A program made the translations under genes and the position numbers. A DNA stretch of 64,000 nt from Scrofimicrobium canadense. Lineage in GTDB: Bacteria; Actinomycetota; Actinomycetes; Actinomycetales; Actinomycetaceae. The stretch covers positions 1 to 64,000 of the forward strand of contig NZ_VULO01000010.1 in NCBI RefSeq assembly GCF_009696615.1, read 5' to 3'. Shown here in pieces: positions 18,376 through 27,270 of the stretch. The first letter of the stretch is position 1, and the number at the start of each line of letters is the position of its first letter. The notes under the pieces were generated by a model, which worked only from the letters and a program-made list of their open reading frames with translations, ran no database searches and had not been told where the DNA came from.

Positions 18376-20478
18376 TCAGGCATCAATCTTCTCACGATCC
18401 AGCTCCGAAGCACCCTCAACAATGAAATCTCGCCGAGGGGCTACCACAGATCCCATGAGGAGTTCAAATGTTTCTTCAGCTTCCCTCAACGCGTATTCAT
18501 CGGCAAGAGTCACGCGTCTAAGCGTACGACTATGAGGATCCATGGTTGTTTCTGCCAATTGATCAGCGTCCATTTCACCCAACCCTTTATATCTTTGGAT
18601 CGGTTCCTTGTAATTTCGACCTTTCCTCTTGAGGTCGGCAAGGATGGTGTGCAGCTCTTCTTCTGAATATGTGTAGATTAGCTCTTTACCTTTCTTCCCA
18701 CGCCCTGGAACCTCGATCCGATGTAATGGAGGAACAGCAGCATATACTCGTCCAGCTTCAACAAGTGGCCGCATATAGCGGAAAAAGAGCGTCAGTAAGA
18801 GTGTACGAATATGCGCCCCATCGACGTCAGCATCTGTCATCAAGATGACCTTGCCGTACCGAGCCATCGACAGGTCAAAGGTCCTACCTGACCCTGCACC
18901 TATGACTTGAATAATGCTGGCGCATTCTGCGTTAGAGAGCATATCTGCGGTGCTAGCTTTTTGAACATTGAGTATCTTTCCCCGAATGGGGAAAAGAGCC
19001 TGAAACTCACTGGAACGAGCCGCCTTCGCGGTACCAAGAGCAGAATCTCCCTCAACAATGAATAGTTCAGAGCTCTCCACTTCATTGGATCGGCAGTCAG
19101 ACAATTTGGCAGGCAAGGTCGACGTTTCAAGAGCATTCTTACGTCGTGATATTTCTTTGTGAAGCCGCGCGCTCACTCGCGCCTTCATTTCACCAACGAC
19201 TTTCTCAAGGACAATATGGCACTCTTGTTTATCCACGCGCTTGGACGACGAGAATTTTTCGTCCATCCAGGACGACACTACTTTGGAGACGATTGCCTTG
19301 ACGGGAGCAGTTCCTAGTACCTCTTTTGTCTGCCCCTCAAACTGAGGTTCCGGGATACGTACAGTGACTACAGCCGTGAGGCCTGCGAGGGCATCGTCTC
19401 TCTCAACTCGGCCGTCTTTCGCAGTAACTTTGAGTTTGCGGGCCTGCTTCTCTACCTGCTTTCGTAAGACCTTAGTAAGAGCGAGTTCAAAACCTTGCAC
19501 GTGCGTCCCGCCCTTAGGGGTCGCAATAATGTTCACGAATGAGCGCAGTTGTGTGTCGAACCCAGTACCCCAACGCAATGCAACCTCAACCTCGCAGGTA
19601 CGTTCCACTTCCACCGGTCGAAGGTGGCCTTCGCCGTTGAGCTGTTGTACAACTTCCTGATAGGTGCCTGTTCCTTGAATATGCCATGTCTCCGACTGTG
19701 CCTTGTCTGGCGCTAAGAAATCGACGTAGTCAACCAGCCCTCCTTCGAAATGGAAGGTCTCGCTAACAGCCTCATCTCCACGTTCATCTCTTGCAATAAT
19801 CGTCAGCCCGGGAACAAGGAACGCCGTCTGCCGGGCCCGGTCCGTCAATCCTGTCCAAGAAAATGTTTCTGAAGGAGGAAAAATTTGGAAATCATGCCAA
19901 AAACGAACTCGCGTGCCGGTTTTACCACGCTTAGCTTTTCCAACCACCTCAATCTCACGTGCATGAGTAAAAGGCGTAAATGGCGCATTGGGAGAAAGAG
20001 CTTTCGAATCGTCGAAGGCCCCTGGCTCTCCTCTACGAAACGCCATTGCGTAGGTCTTCCCGCCACGATCGACTTCAACATCGAGACGTGCTGAAAGGGC
20101 ATTGACAACCGAAGCACCCACACCGTGTAGACCACCCGACGATGCATAGGAGTCTCCACCAAATTTTCCACCCGCGTGGAGCTTGGTGAATACCACTTCA
20201 ACACCAGACAAACCTAAACCCGGAACTTCATCGACAGGAATACCACGCCCGTTGTCGCTCACAGAAACCGAGTGATCCGGGTGCAAGACGACCTCAATCG
20301 TGTCGCAGTGTCCCTCTAACGCCTCATCTACTGCGTTATCGATAATTTCCCACACGCAGTGCATGAGACCACGTCTATCCGTGGAGCCAATGTACATGCC
20401 TGGACGCTTGCGTACCGCTTCTAACCCCTCCAACACCGAAAGGTGTCGAGCGGAATATTCTGAGCTCTTTTCTGCCAC
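18376..20478 (-). CDS. parE: DNA topoisomerase IV subunit B
   Basis: ATPase subunit of a type IIA topoisomerase. The GHKL ATP site shows EIIDNAVDEALEG, DNGRGIPVDE and GGLHGVGASVVNALS; the TOPRIM domain shows EGDSALGTAKAARS, RGKILNVQKA and MTDADVDGAHI. The 700-residue length fits ParE/GyrB without the proteobacterial insert. The GTG start lacks a ribosome site but has TAGGAT six bases upstream, suggesting a leaderless message. Its partner ParC lies across the GNAT gene on the other strand, so the subunits have separate promoters. Confidence 0.92.
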   Translation of the reverse strand: MAEKSSEYSARHLSVLEGLEAVRKRPGMYIGSTDRRGLMHCVWEIIDNAVDEALEGHCDTIEVVLHPDHSVSVSDNGRGIPVDEVPGLGLSGVEVVFTKLHAGGKFGGDSYASSGGLHGVGASVVNALSARLDVEVDRGGKTYAMAFRRGEPGAFDDSKALSPNAPFTPFTHAREIEVVGKAKRGKTGTRVRFWHDFQIFPPSETFSWTGLTDRARQTAFLVPGLTIIARDERGDEAVSETFHFEGGLVDYVDFLAPDKAQSETWHIQGTGTYQEVVQQLNGEGHLRPVEVERTCEVEVALRWGTGFDTQLRSFVNIIATPKGGTHVQGFELALTKVLRKQVEKQARKLKVTAKDGRVERDDALAGLTAVVTVRIPEPQFEGQTKEVLGTAPVKAIVSKVVSSWMDEKFSSSKRVDKQECHIVLEKVVGEMKARVSARLHKEISRRKNALETSTLPAKLSDCRSNEVESSELFIVEGDSALGTAKAARSSEFQALFPIRGKILNVQKASTADMLSNAECASIIQVIGAGSGRTFDLSMARYGKVILMTDADVDGAHIRTLLLTLFFRYMRPLVEAGRVYAAVPPLHRIEVPGRGKKGKELIYTYSEEELHTILADLKRKGRNYKEPIQRYKGLGEMDADQLAETTMDPHSRTLRRVTLADEYALREAEETFELLMGSVVAPRRDFIVEGASELDREKIDA

Positions 20479-20651
20479 GTGCCTATCCTATTTGCGATTT
20501 ACTGGGTCCGGCGTCTCCCCCGCCTAGAACGGACCAAACCTTGGTATTCGGTGAGAAGACCCACGTCATATTCCCTCAACTCCATTGTGCCAATGGCGAA
20601 TTACACCTCCAAAAGATGCGGCAACCGCACTACTAGTGATGTTATTGACTC

Positions 20652-20864
20652 ATGGAAACAGCACCAATTCTCGACCGTCCTGTCGATCACCGCGAACTCA
20701 TGGCCCTAGACCGTTGTGATTCCTGCGGTGCTCGCGCCTGGGTTCGCGCGGTTATTGGCCCCTCAGAACTCCTCTTTTGTGGCCATCATGCTGCTGTTCA
20801 TTTAGACGCTCTTCGCTCAACAGCTGACTTTATCCAGGACGACCGCGACCAGATGCCCGCCTAA
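20652..20864 (+). CDS. DUF7455 small zinc-ribbon protein
   Basis: A 70-residue protein with a CDSC pair followed by FCGHH, giving a C-x2-C...C-x-HH zinc site, the signature of the actinobacterial DUF7455 family found beside the primary sigma factor. Function unknown; a link with transcription is only suggested by position. No clear ribosome site. Confidence 0.8.
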   Translation: METAPILDRPVDHRELMALDRCDSCGARAWVRAVIGPSELLFCGHHAAVHLDALRSTADFIQDDRDQMPA

Positions 20865-20906
20865 GCTGAATAGCCTGACAGGCATCGGAAGCAGTTGCAC
20901 TCTTCT

Positions 20907-22283
20907 TTAGTCTAGATAATCTCGCAGCACTTGAGAACGCGATGGGTGACGCAGTTTCGACATTGTCTTGGATTCAATCTGACGTATACGCTCGCGAGTA
21001 ACTCCGTATACTTTTCCGATCTCGTCGAGAGTCTTCGGCTGCCCGTCTCCTAGCCCAAAACGCATTGACACGACTCCAGCTTCACGTTCTGAAAGAGTGT
21101 CCAGCACCTGGTGAAGTTGCTCTTGCAGGAGTGTGAAAGATACAGCATCAGCCGGAACTACAGCTTCAGAGTCTTCGATCAGGTCACCGAACTCAGAGTC
21201 TCCATCTTCACCCAAAGGCGTATGCAAAGAAATTGGTTCACGACCGTACTTCTGAACTTCTACAACCTTCTCAGGCGTCATATCGAGTTCGACGGCCAGT
21301 TCTTCGGGGGTAGGTTCCCGTCCTAGATCCTGCATCATTTGTCGCTGAACGCGTGCTAGCTTGTTGATGACCTCCACCATGTGCACAGGAATACGAATTG
21401 TGCGTGCTTGGTCTGCCATAGCGCGAGTAATAGCCTGACGAATCCACCAGGTGGCATATGTAGAAAACTTATATCCCTTCGTGTAGTCGAATTTCTCGAC
21501 CGCACGAATAAGACCCAAGTTTCCCTCTTGAATCAGGTCAAGGAATTGCATCCCGCGCCCCGTGTACCTCTTGGCCAACGATACGACCAAGCGAAGGTTA
21601 GCCTCCAGAAGGTGGTTTTTGGCATTCTGACCGTCCGCCGCCAAGAGAGTGAGTTCCCGGCGCTCTTTGGCCGGCATATTTGCGCCATCTTCTTTAAGTT
21701 TGTAATCAGCGTAAAGACCCGCTTCAATGCGCCGAGCTAAATCAACTTCCATCTCAGCATTGAGCAGCGGCACTTTGCCGATTTGCTTCAGATAGTCTTT
21801 TACTGGGTCAGCTGTTGCTCCGGCGACCGTAACTTGTTGAACAGGCTCATCCGCATCATCAGAATCAGAGACGACAAAACCCTTCTTCTTGACTACCTCA
21901 GCGACAATTTCCTTGTCCGCTTTTGGCCGCACATCTTCAGCCTCAGAGCTATCCTCATCTGAGTCGGACTCATTTGAATCATCATCCGAGACTTCGACTT
22001 CATCTTCTTCCACATCATCATCGATAAGCTCTAGATCATCGACTTTGATATCTTCATCTTCTTCTACGGTCACCTCGTCTGTAAGTACTTCTTCAATCTC
22101 ACTGGCCTTTACTGGCTTTTTCTTGCCGTTTGCAGCACTTTTAGCGGTAGTCTTCTTACTGACAGTTTTACGTGCTGCGGGTTTCTTCGTAGCCGTTTTA
22201 CTCTTGCTTCCAGAAGTGCCGGTCTTTTTTTTAGGAGCGGCAGATGAAGCCGTAGAATTCGCAGACAACAATGCGCCTTTCAT
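20907..22283 (-). CDS. rpoD: Primary RNA polymerase sigma factor (SigA/RpoD/HrdB)
   Basis: Housekeeping sigma factor directing promoter recognition. A long Lys/Ala/Thr-rich then strongly acidic N-terminus (about 1-165) is typical of actinobacterial SigA. Region 1.2 starts [16 protein letters not shown]; region 2 includes [18 protein letters not shown] and [13 protein letters not shown] for -10 recognition; region 4 ends [18 protein letters not shown] for -35 recognition. No Shine-Dalgarno sequence is visible before ATG, so the exact start is less sure. Single gene by layout. Confidence 0.95.
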   Translation of the reverse strand: MKGALLSANSTASSAAPKKKTGTSGSKSKTATKKPAARKTVSKKTTAKSAANGKKKPVKASEIEEVLTDEVTVEEDEDIKVDDLELIDDDVEEDEVEVSDDDSNESDSDEDSSEAEDVRPKADKEIVAEVVKKKGFVVSDSDDADEPVQQVTVAGATADPVKDYLKQIGKVPLLNAEMEVDLARRIEAGLYADYKLKEDGANMPAKERRELTLLAADGQNAKNHLLEANLRLVVSLAKRYTGRGMQFLDLIQEGNLGLIRAVEKFDYTKGYKFSTYATWWIRQAITRAMADQARTIRIPVHMVEVINKLARVQRQMMQDLGREPTPEELAVELDMTPEKVVEVQKYGREPISLHTPLGEDGDSEFGDLIEDSEAVVPADAVSFTLLQEQLHQVLDTLSEREAGVVSMRFGLGDGQPKTLDEIGKVYGVTRERIRQIESKTMSKLRHPSRSQVLRDYLD

Positions 22284-22312
22284 TCGTCAGGGGATCACAT
22301 AAGTCTGCTGTA

Positions 22313-22320
22313 ATTATAAT
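22313..22320. promoter_or_regulatory. Bidirectional -10-like element between rpoD and the polyprenyl synthase gene
   Basis: ATTATAAT contains TATAAT on the minus strand (22313-22318), about 30 bases before rpoD, and TATAAT on the plus strand (22315-22320). The minus reading suits rpoD; no good -35 is visible at 17 bases. On the plus side a separate TACCAT at 22394 fits the synthase gene better. Confidence 0.4.
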
Positions 22321-22405
22321 AACTTACCGTGCAAAACCATGCATCGAAAGACCTTAAAATGCAATGCGTAATCACTCACACTCTCGGTCCCGGTACCATG
22401 TGCCC

Positions 22406-23482
22406 ATGAGTCAGATCTCCGACACGCTTGATCACGCTGCCACCATCATTGACACTACCCTGGCGCACATCCTCGAAGAAACACAGAAGTATTTCAGCGA
22501 TATTGCAGGCTTTCCGGTCGAATTTCTCGACTCACTATATGCCAGTGTTAACGGCGGAAAACGCTTTCGTGCTCTTAGTGCTCTGGTAGGAGCGTCGGTC
22601 ACAGTCGACGGAGATTTTGATCGAGCCATCAACGTAAAACACATGAGTCATCTCACAACCGCCTTAGAATTCTATCAGGCTGCGGCACTTATTCATGATG
22701 ATGTTGTTGATCATTCACCCACGCGCCGCGGACGACCATCAGCACACCGGCTCTTTGCCCATGCCCACGATGACGAAGCGTGGTTGGGATCGAGTGATAC
22801 GTTTGGCGAGAGCGGTGCCATATTGCTCGGAGACTTTCTTCTTGCATGCGCAGAACGCGAAATGACATATTGTCCTGCGAAGGTTGCAGAGCACTTCGCC
22901 TCAATGGCTGGAGAAGTGGCACTGGGACAGTACTTAGATTTACGCAGCGCGCAGCAAGAACCTCAAGGTGATAGCGAAGCCCTGGAGTTGGCCCACACTA
23001 TTATTCGTCTGAAGTCAGCTCGGTATTCCGTCGCTCATCCGGTGAGTCTGGGAGCGCAGCTGGCCGGGGCACCAGACGAGACAGTCCAACAGCTTCTCAA
23101 TGCCTTTGAGCCCATTGGCATTGCTTTCCAATTAAGAGACGACCATTTAGGAGTGTTCGGACAGCTGGGAGATACCGGCAAGCCATCCGGTGGAGATATC
23201 ATCGAAAGAAAACGTACCGCACTACTGAGCCTCACTCTCGCTCATGCTCCAGACCACGTCAGCGACACGATTCGGTCAATCTACCGCCAAGATACCCTCA
23301 GCGCCGGTGACGTGGAGGCTGTCACTGAATTTGTCGACGCGTATGGACGCGATCCTCATGAAGTCCTTATTGAAAGGTTCTATGCACAAGGAATATCCGT
23401 CATTGAGAAGATGCACCTGCCAAGTCACGCCCGAAAGCTATGCGAGGAATTTGCTCACCTACTAGTGTGGAGAACTCAATAG
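22406..23482 (+). CDS. Polyprenyl diphosphate synthase (trans-isoprenyl type)
   Basis: Chain-elongating isoprenyl synthase condensing isopentenyl diphosphate onto allylic diphosphates, probably for menaquinone or other lipid carriers. The first Asp-rich motif is IHDDVVD followed by RRGRPSAHR; the second is FQLRDDHLGVFG followed by GKPSGGDIIERKRTALL. Chain length cannot be predicted safely. An in-frame ATG at 22364 exists, but the ATG at 22406 is preferred because TACCAT lies six bases before it, the leaderless pattern repeated in this window. An equivalent idsA-type gene precedes Rv2175c in Mycobacterium. Confidence 0.9.
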   Translation: MSQISDTLDHAATIIDTTLAHILEETQKYFSDIAGFPVEFLDSLYASVNGGKRFRALSALVGASVTVDGDFDRAINVKHMSHLTTALEFYQAAALIHDDVVDHSPTRRGRPSAHRLFAHAHDDEAWLGSSDTFGESGAILLGDFLLACAEREMTYCPAKVAEHFASMAGEVALGQYLDLRSAQQEPQGDSEALELAHTIIRLKSARYSVAHPVSLGAQLAGAPDETVQQLLNAFEPIGIAFQLRDDHLGVFGQLGDTGKPSGGDIIERKRTALLSLTLAHAPDHVSDTIRSIYRQDTLSAGDVEAVTEFVDAYGRDPHEVLIERFYAQGISVIEKMHLPSHARKLCEEFAHLLVWRTQ

Positions 23483-23844
23483 CCCAGAGTTTGCGCTATA
23501 CGATTCACGTGACGATGTTGCCCGCTACGTAAAGCATCAATTGGCTTCACGCCAAGTTCTGGCTCCAAAGAAAAAAGCCACTGCACAATTTCTTCAGATT
23601 CGAAACCACAATCACGCAACAGGATAATAGTTCCCTTCGCAGTGAGAAGAGGCTCATAGACATCTGCGTCTTCCTGAGACGGTTCAAGTAGCTGTTCAGG
23701 AATGACCAGTTGCCCACCTCGCCGCAACGTGACAATTGCTCCCTCTTTATCGAGTTGTTTAATTCGGGTACGAGGGACTCCCATACGCTCTGCAGCAACT
23801 TGCGCGGAGATAAAAACCAGCTCTGTGTCATTCATATTGCTCAT
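23476..23844 (-). CDS. Rv2175c-family winged-helix DNA-binding protein
   Basis: A 122-residue DNA-binding protein. The N-terminal part has an excisionase/MerR-like helix-turn-helix (SAQVAAERMGVPRTRIKQL) and the C-terminus has SGQHRHVNRIAQTLGY typical of Rv2175c. In Mycobacterium the homologue is phosphorylated by the divergent kinase PknL; the same head-to-head arrangement, with 61 bases between, is seen here. TATTCT lies seven bases upstream of ATG. Its end overlaps the polyprenyl synthase gene convergently by seven bases. Confidence 0.88.
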   Translation of the reverse strand: MSNMNDTELVFISAQVAAERMGVPRTRIKQLDKEGAIVTLRRGGQLVIPEQLLEPSQEDADVYEPLLTAKGTIILLRDCGFESEEIVQWLFSLEPELGVKPIDALRSGQHRHVNRIAQTLGY

Positions 23845-23905
23845 GCCATCAAGAATACCTGCGCGCCTGCGATACTATCGCGTCTGAGACCTATAGAATG
23901 CCCAC

Positions 23906-25819
23906 GTGACTGACTCTCCTGTACCCTCATCCCAGATGCGAGATCCTCTAGTGGGTCTCACTCTCGATGATCGTTATCATGTTCGTGCCCGATTGGCTCG
24001 TGGGGGTATGGCCAGCATCTATATAGCCCAGGACCAACGTTTGGAGCGCCTCGTTGCTCTCAAGGTCATGCACCCTCATCTTGCAGAGTCAGAACAGTTT
24101 GCTGCTCGCTTCAGACGTGAAGCACGATCAGCAGCCAAAATATCTCATCGAGGTGTCGTTCCTGTATGGGACCAAGGTAGCGCGGATGGACAGGCCTACC
24201 TCGTCATGGAATTGATTGATGGCCCAAACCTACGAACATACCTCATGGAAGAGGGGCCACTCACTGTTGAACAGGCTCTTGACTTTACATCGCAGATGCT
24301 TGAGGCCCTCAATGCCGCACACTCTGTCGGCGTGGTTCACAGAGACCTCAAGCCTGAAAATGTCCTTGTCGATAGCAACTATGTGTTAAAAGTTACTGAC
24401 TTCGGTTTGACTCGGGCAATCTCAGATGCTTCGCTATCGTCCACTGGATCGATACTCGGCACTGTGAGTTATCTTGCTCCAGAAGTGGCATTGTCGGGTT
24501 CGTCTGACGAACGTACCGATGTCTACGCTATCGGTCTGATGCTCTACGAAATGCTTACAGGGACAGTGCCTTGGTTATCTGCGACGCCTCTACAAGCCGC
24601 GTATGCACGCGTTCATGAAGATATTCCGGCGCCATCCGATTTGGTGCCGTGGCTTCCTTCTTCAATCGACGAACTGGTGCAGACCTTCTGTGCAAGAAAT
24701 CCCGATCAACGACCTGCCTTAGCATCAGAAGCGCTAGCCATGGTCCAAGCTGTAGAGAATAGCCTTCCTCCAGAAGTTCTTAGTAGACGCCATGACCAAC
24801 CAATCGCAAATCCGTCACATAGTGACGGAACTCAAGCAGTTGGTGTTCTGGGAACGACGACACCTCTTCCAGTGAGTTCCCAGGTGATTCATACCTCCGG
24901 CTCAAGACCAGGAAACGCACCTACGAAGAAACGGGAACGTGCCCCACTCGTCATCCTCATCGCGGTTATCGTGTGTGCCACGCTAGCAGCTGGCACGTGG
25001 TGGTGGCTGCGATACGGGCCTGGTTCATACGTTGATGTCCCCCAGGTAGCGGGCCACACTGAAGTCAATGCTGAGGCTATCTTAGAAGAGGCTGGGTTCG
25101 AGGCAATTGTCGAGAGAGATTTTTCGGATGAGGTTCCAGCAGGAACGGTAATCAGTTCAACTCCCGAAGGAGGCTCTCGGGCACATAAGAATACTATCGT
25201 TACCCTTGTGGTCTCTGATGGTATACAAATGGTGACCGTTCCAAAAATCGTTGGAGAAACTCGAGATAAAGCAGAAACCCTCATACGCGAAGCAGGTCTG
25301 ACACTTGGAAAAATCACCGAGGAATGGTCTGAAGATGTTCCTGCGGGCGTTGTAATTTCTGCTGTGCCTTCCCCAGAAGCCTCCGTCCGTCATGATGCAA
25401 CTGTAGAGATAAAAGTGTCAAAGGGAAGAGAACCTATCGAGGTTCCCTCAGTGACTGGAATCGCAGCCGGGGAGGCGTCCGCAGCCATTGAAGAAGCTGG
25501 GTTGATTGCGTCATCAAGTGAGGCATATTCAGATGATATAGCTGAGGGGATAGTGATTTCACAAAGCCCCACGCCCGACGAGGGCCCTCTTCACCGAGGA
25601 GATACAGTCTCTTATGTGGTTTCGCTAGGGCCCGAACTCGTTGAGGTTCCCTTTGTCGCGGGGAAAACTCTTGCTGATGCCCAAAGCATCCTCGAAGCTG
25701 CAGGCTTCACGGTTGAGGTGAAGAGGATTACTAGTTTCTTTGATCTCGTAGGTGACCAATCACCTGCTTCGGGCGAAATGGTCGCTCGTGGTTCAACTAT
25801 TACACTGACAGTGGTCTGA
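23906..25819 (+). CDS. PASTA-domain transmembrane Ser/Thr kinase (PknL position)
   Basis: Eukaryote-like receptor kinase sensing cell-wall fragments or lipid II. Kinase domain about 20-290: Gly-rich loop ARGGMASIY, Lys53 in ALKVM, HRDLKPEN (H145), DFG (165-167). A linker leads to one membrane helix at about 347-369, then four PASTA repeats from 375 to the end, starting at VDVPQVAG, VTVPKIVG, IEVPSVTG and VEVPFVAG. GTG start with TAGAAT six bases upstream. The syntenic PknL of Mycobacterium tuberculosis has no PASTA repeats, so this protein joins PknL context with PknB-like architecture. Likely substrate: the divergent Rv2175c-like protein. Confidence 0.93.
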   Translation: MTDSPVPSSQMRDPLVGLTLDDRYHVRARLARGGMASIYIAQDQRLERLVALKVMHPHLAESEQFAARFRREARSAAKISHRGVVPVWDQGSADGQAYLVMELIDGPNLRTYLMEEGPLTVEQALDFTSQMLEALNAAHSVGVVHRDLKPENVLVDSNYVLKVTDFGLTRAISDASLSSTGSILGTVSYLAPEVALSGSSDERTDVYAIGLMLYEMLTGTVPWLSATPLQAAYARVHEDIPAPSDLVPWLPSSIDELVQTFCARNPDQRPALASEALAMVQAVENSLPPEVLSRRHDQPIANPSHSDGTQAVGVLGTTTPLPVSSQVIHTSGSRPGNAPTKKRERAPLVILIAVIVCATLAAGTWWWLRYGPGSYVDVPQVAGHTEVNAEAILEEAGFEAIVERDFSDEVPAGTVISSTPEGGSRAHKNTIVTLVVSDGIQMVTVPKIVGETRDKAETLIREAGLTLGKITEEWSEDVPAGVVISAVPSPEASVRHDATVEIKVSKGREPIEVPSVTGIAAGEASAAIEEAGLIASSSEAYSDDIAEGIVISQSPTPDEGPLHRGDTVSYVVSLGPELVEVPFVAGKTLADAQSILEAAGFTVEVKRITSFFDLVGDQSPASGEMVARGSTITLTVV

Positions 25820-25851
25820 GGGGTTGCCTGGCTTTTCTCGGCAGCAACCCC
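25820..25851. terminator. Hairpin between convergent kinase and aroG genes
   Basis: GGGGTTGC / GCAACCCC pair in a stem directly after the kinase stop, 12 bases from the aroG end. Probably a bidirectional terminator, though no strong T-run follows. Confidence 0.5.
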
Positions 25852-25863
25852 CCAGCACTTATG

Positions 25864-27264
25864 CTATAGAGTTGAGCCTAATCCAAATTCGGGTGAATCC
25901 ACCTCAAGGCTTGAACCGTGTGTAGGTTCTGCTATCGGATTTTGTTCCCGAGCCAGTTCAGCCACCTGGAAAGCTATCTCCAGTGACTGCTGGTGATTCA
26001 ACCGAGGATCTACTAATGTCTCATATCGCAGTTCTAAACTCTGCGCATCGAGATGTTCAGCACCGCCCACAACTTCGGTCACATCAGCACCAGTAAGCTC
26101 GACATGGATTCCACCAGGAACCGTGCCCATGGAACGGTGAACATTAAAGAACCCCTCGACCTCTCGCATGATCGTGTCAAAGTCACGAGTCTTGTAGCCG
26201 TTTGGAGAGGAAATCGTATTGCCATGCATCGGATCGGACATCCAGGTCACAGGTCGGCCATCCGCAATAGCTGCCTCAACGAGTGGCGGGAGTCCACGTT
26301 CGATATTATCGGCGCCCATGCGAACCATAAATGTCAGGCGACCTTCTTCCCCTTGAGGATTAAGCCGCTCAATCAACCCTTTCACGTCTTCTTGCGTACT
26401 GTTCGGTCCCAGTTTGACGCCGATGGGGTTGCGCACATGGGACAGTAGTTCGACGTGAGCTTCATCCAAAGCACGAGTCCGTTCGCCAATCCATAAGAAA
26501 TGTCCCGACGTGTCGTAGAGGTTCCCTGTCCGAGAATCAACGCGAGTCATTGCCTCTTCGTAGTCAAGCAATAGTGCTTCATGAGAGGAAAAAAGATCAA
26601 CTTCGCGCAAAGACACAAAATCAGCGCCTGCTGCTTCCATAAATCGGACTGCCTGGTTAATTTCTGCAGCGAGGCTTTCATACCTAGCATAGGCAGGGTT
26701 AGAAATAAATCCGCGATTCCACTCATGAACTCGGCGAAGATCCGCGTAGCCGCCTTTGGTGAAAGCTCTAATCAGATTTAGAGACGCTGCTGATTTATGG
26801 TACATCTCCAGAAGGCGTGCAGGGTCATGTGCACGGTCTTCCGCAGTGAATTCGAAGCCGTTAACTGCGTCACCTAAATACGATGGCAAGGTAACACCAT
26901 CACGTGTTTCAGTCGGTGAAGACCGGGGTTTTGCATATTGCCCTGCAATACGCCCGATCTTTACTACAGGAAGTGAACTTCCATAGGTAAGAACAACTGC
27001 CATTTGCAGAAGTGTCTGGATCTTCATGCGCAGCTGTGTTGCGGTTGATTCTGCAAAGGTTTCTGCGCAATCTCCGCCAACCAATACGAAAGCGTCACCT
27101 CTACCGGCGGCGCCCATCGCCTCTCGCAGAGAGTCCACTTCCCCAGCAAAAACTAGGGGTGGGCGTACTCTCAGTTCTGCGCGGACGTTCTCCAATGCCT
27201 CACGGTCGAGGTACTCTGGCTGATGTTTGGCAGGCAGAGTCCGCCATGATTCCCATTCATTCAC
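25864..27264 (-). CDS. aroG: Class II 3-deoxy-7-phosphoheptulonate synthase
   Basis: First enzyme of the shikimate pathway, joining phosphoenolpyruvate and erythrose 4-phosphate. The 466-residue plant-like class II form is typical of actinobacteria: FVLVGGDCAETF, VVKIGRIAGQYAKPRSSP, SHEALLLDYEEA and WMSDPMHGNT are all present. It starts six bases after the phosphofructokinase stop, so the two are probably cotranscribed. Feedback control by aromatic amino acids is known for the class but not provable here. Confidence 0.95.
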   Translation of the reverse strand: MNEWESWRTLPAKHQPEYLDREALENVRAELRVRPPLVFAGEVDSLREAMGAAGRGDAFVLVGGDCAETFAESTATQLRMKIQTLLQMAVVLTYGSSLPVVKIGRIAGQYAKPRSSPTETRDGVTLPSYLGDAVNGFEFTAEDRAHDPARLLEMYHKSAASLNLIRAFTKGGYADLRRVHEWNRGFISNPAYARYESLAAEINQAVRFMEAAGADFVSLREVDLFSSHEALLLDYEEAMTRVDSRTGNLYDTSGHFLWIGERTRALDEAHVELLSHVRNPIGVKLGPNSTQEDVKGLIERLNPQGEEGRLTFMVRMGADNIERGLPPLVEAAIADGRPVTWMSDPMHGNTISSPNGYKTRDFDTIMREVEGFFNVHRSMGTVPGGIHVELTGADVTEVVGGAEHLDAQSLELRYETLVDPRLNHQQSLEIAFQVAELAREQNPIAEPTHGSSLEVDSPEFGLGSTL

Positions 27265-27270
27265 GGTGAT

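Noticed and set aside
21889-22302. A Ser-rich plus-strand frame opposite rpoD
   Set aside because: It is the mirror of the acidic N-terminal region of the sigma factor; codon pattern and homology support only the minus strand.
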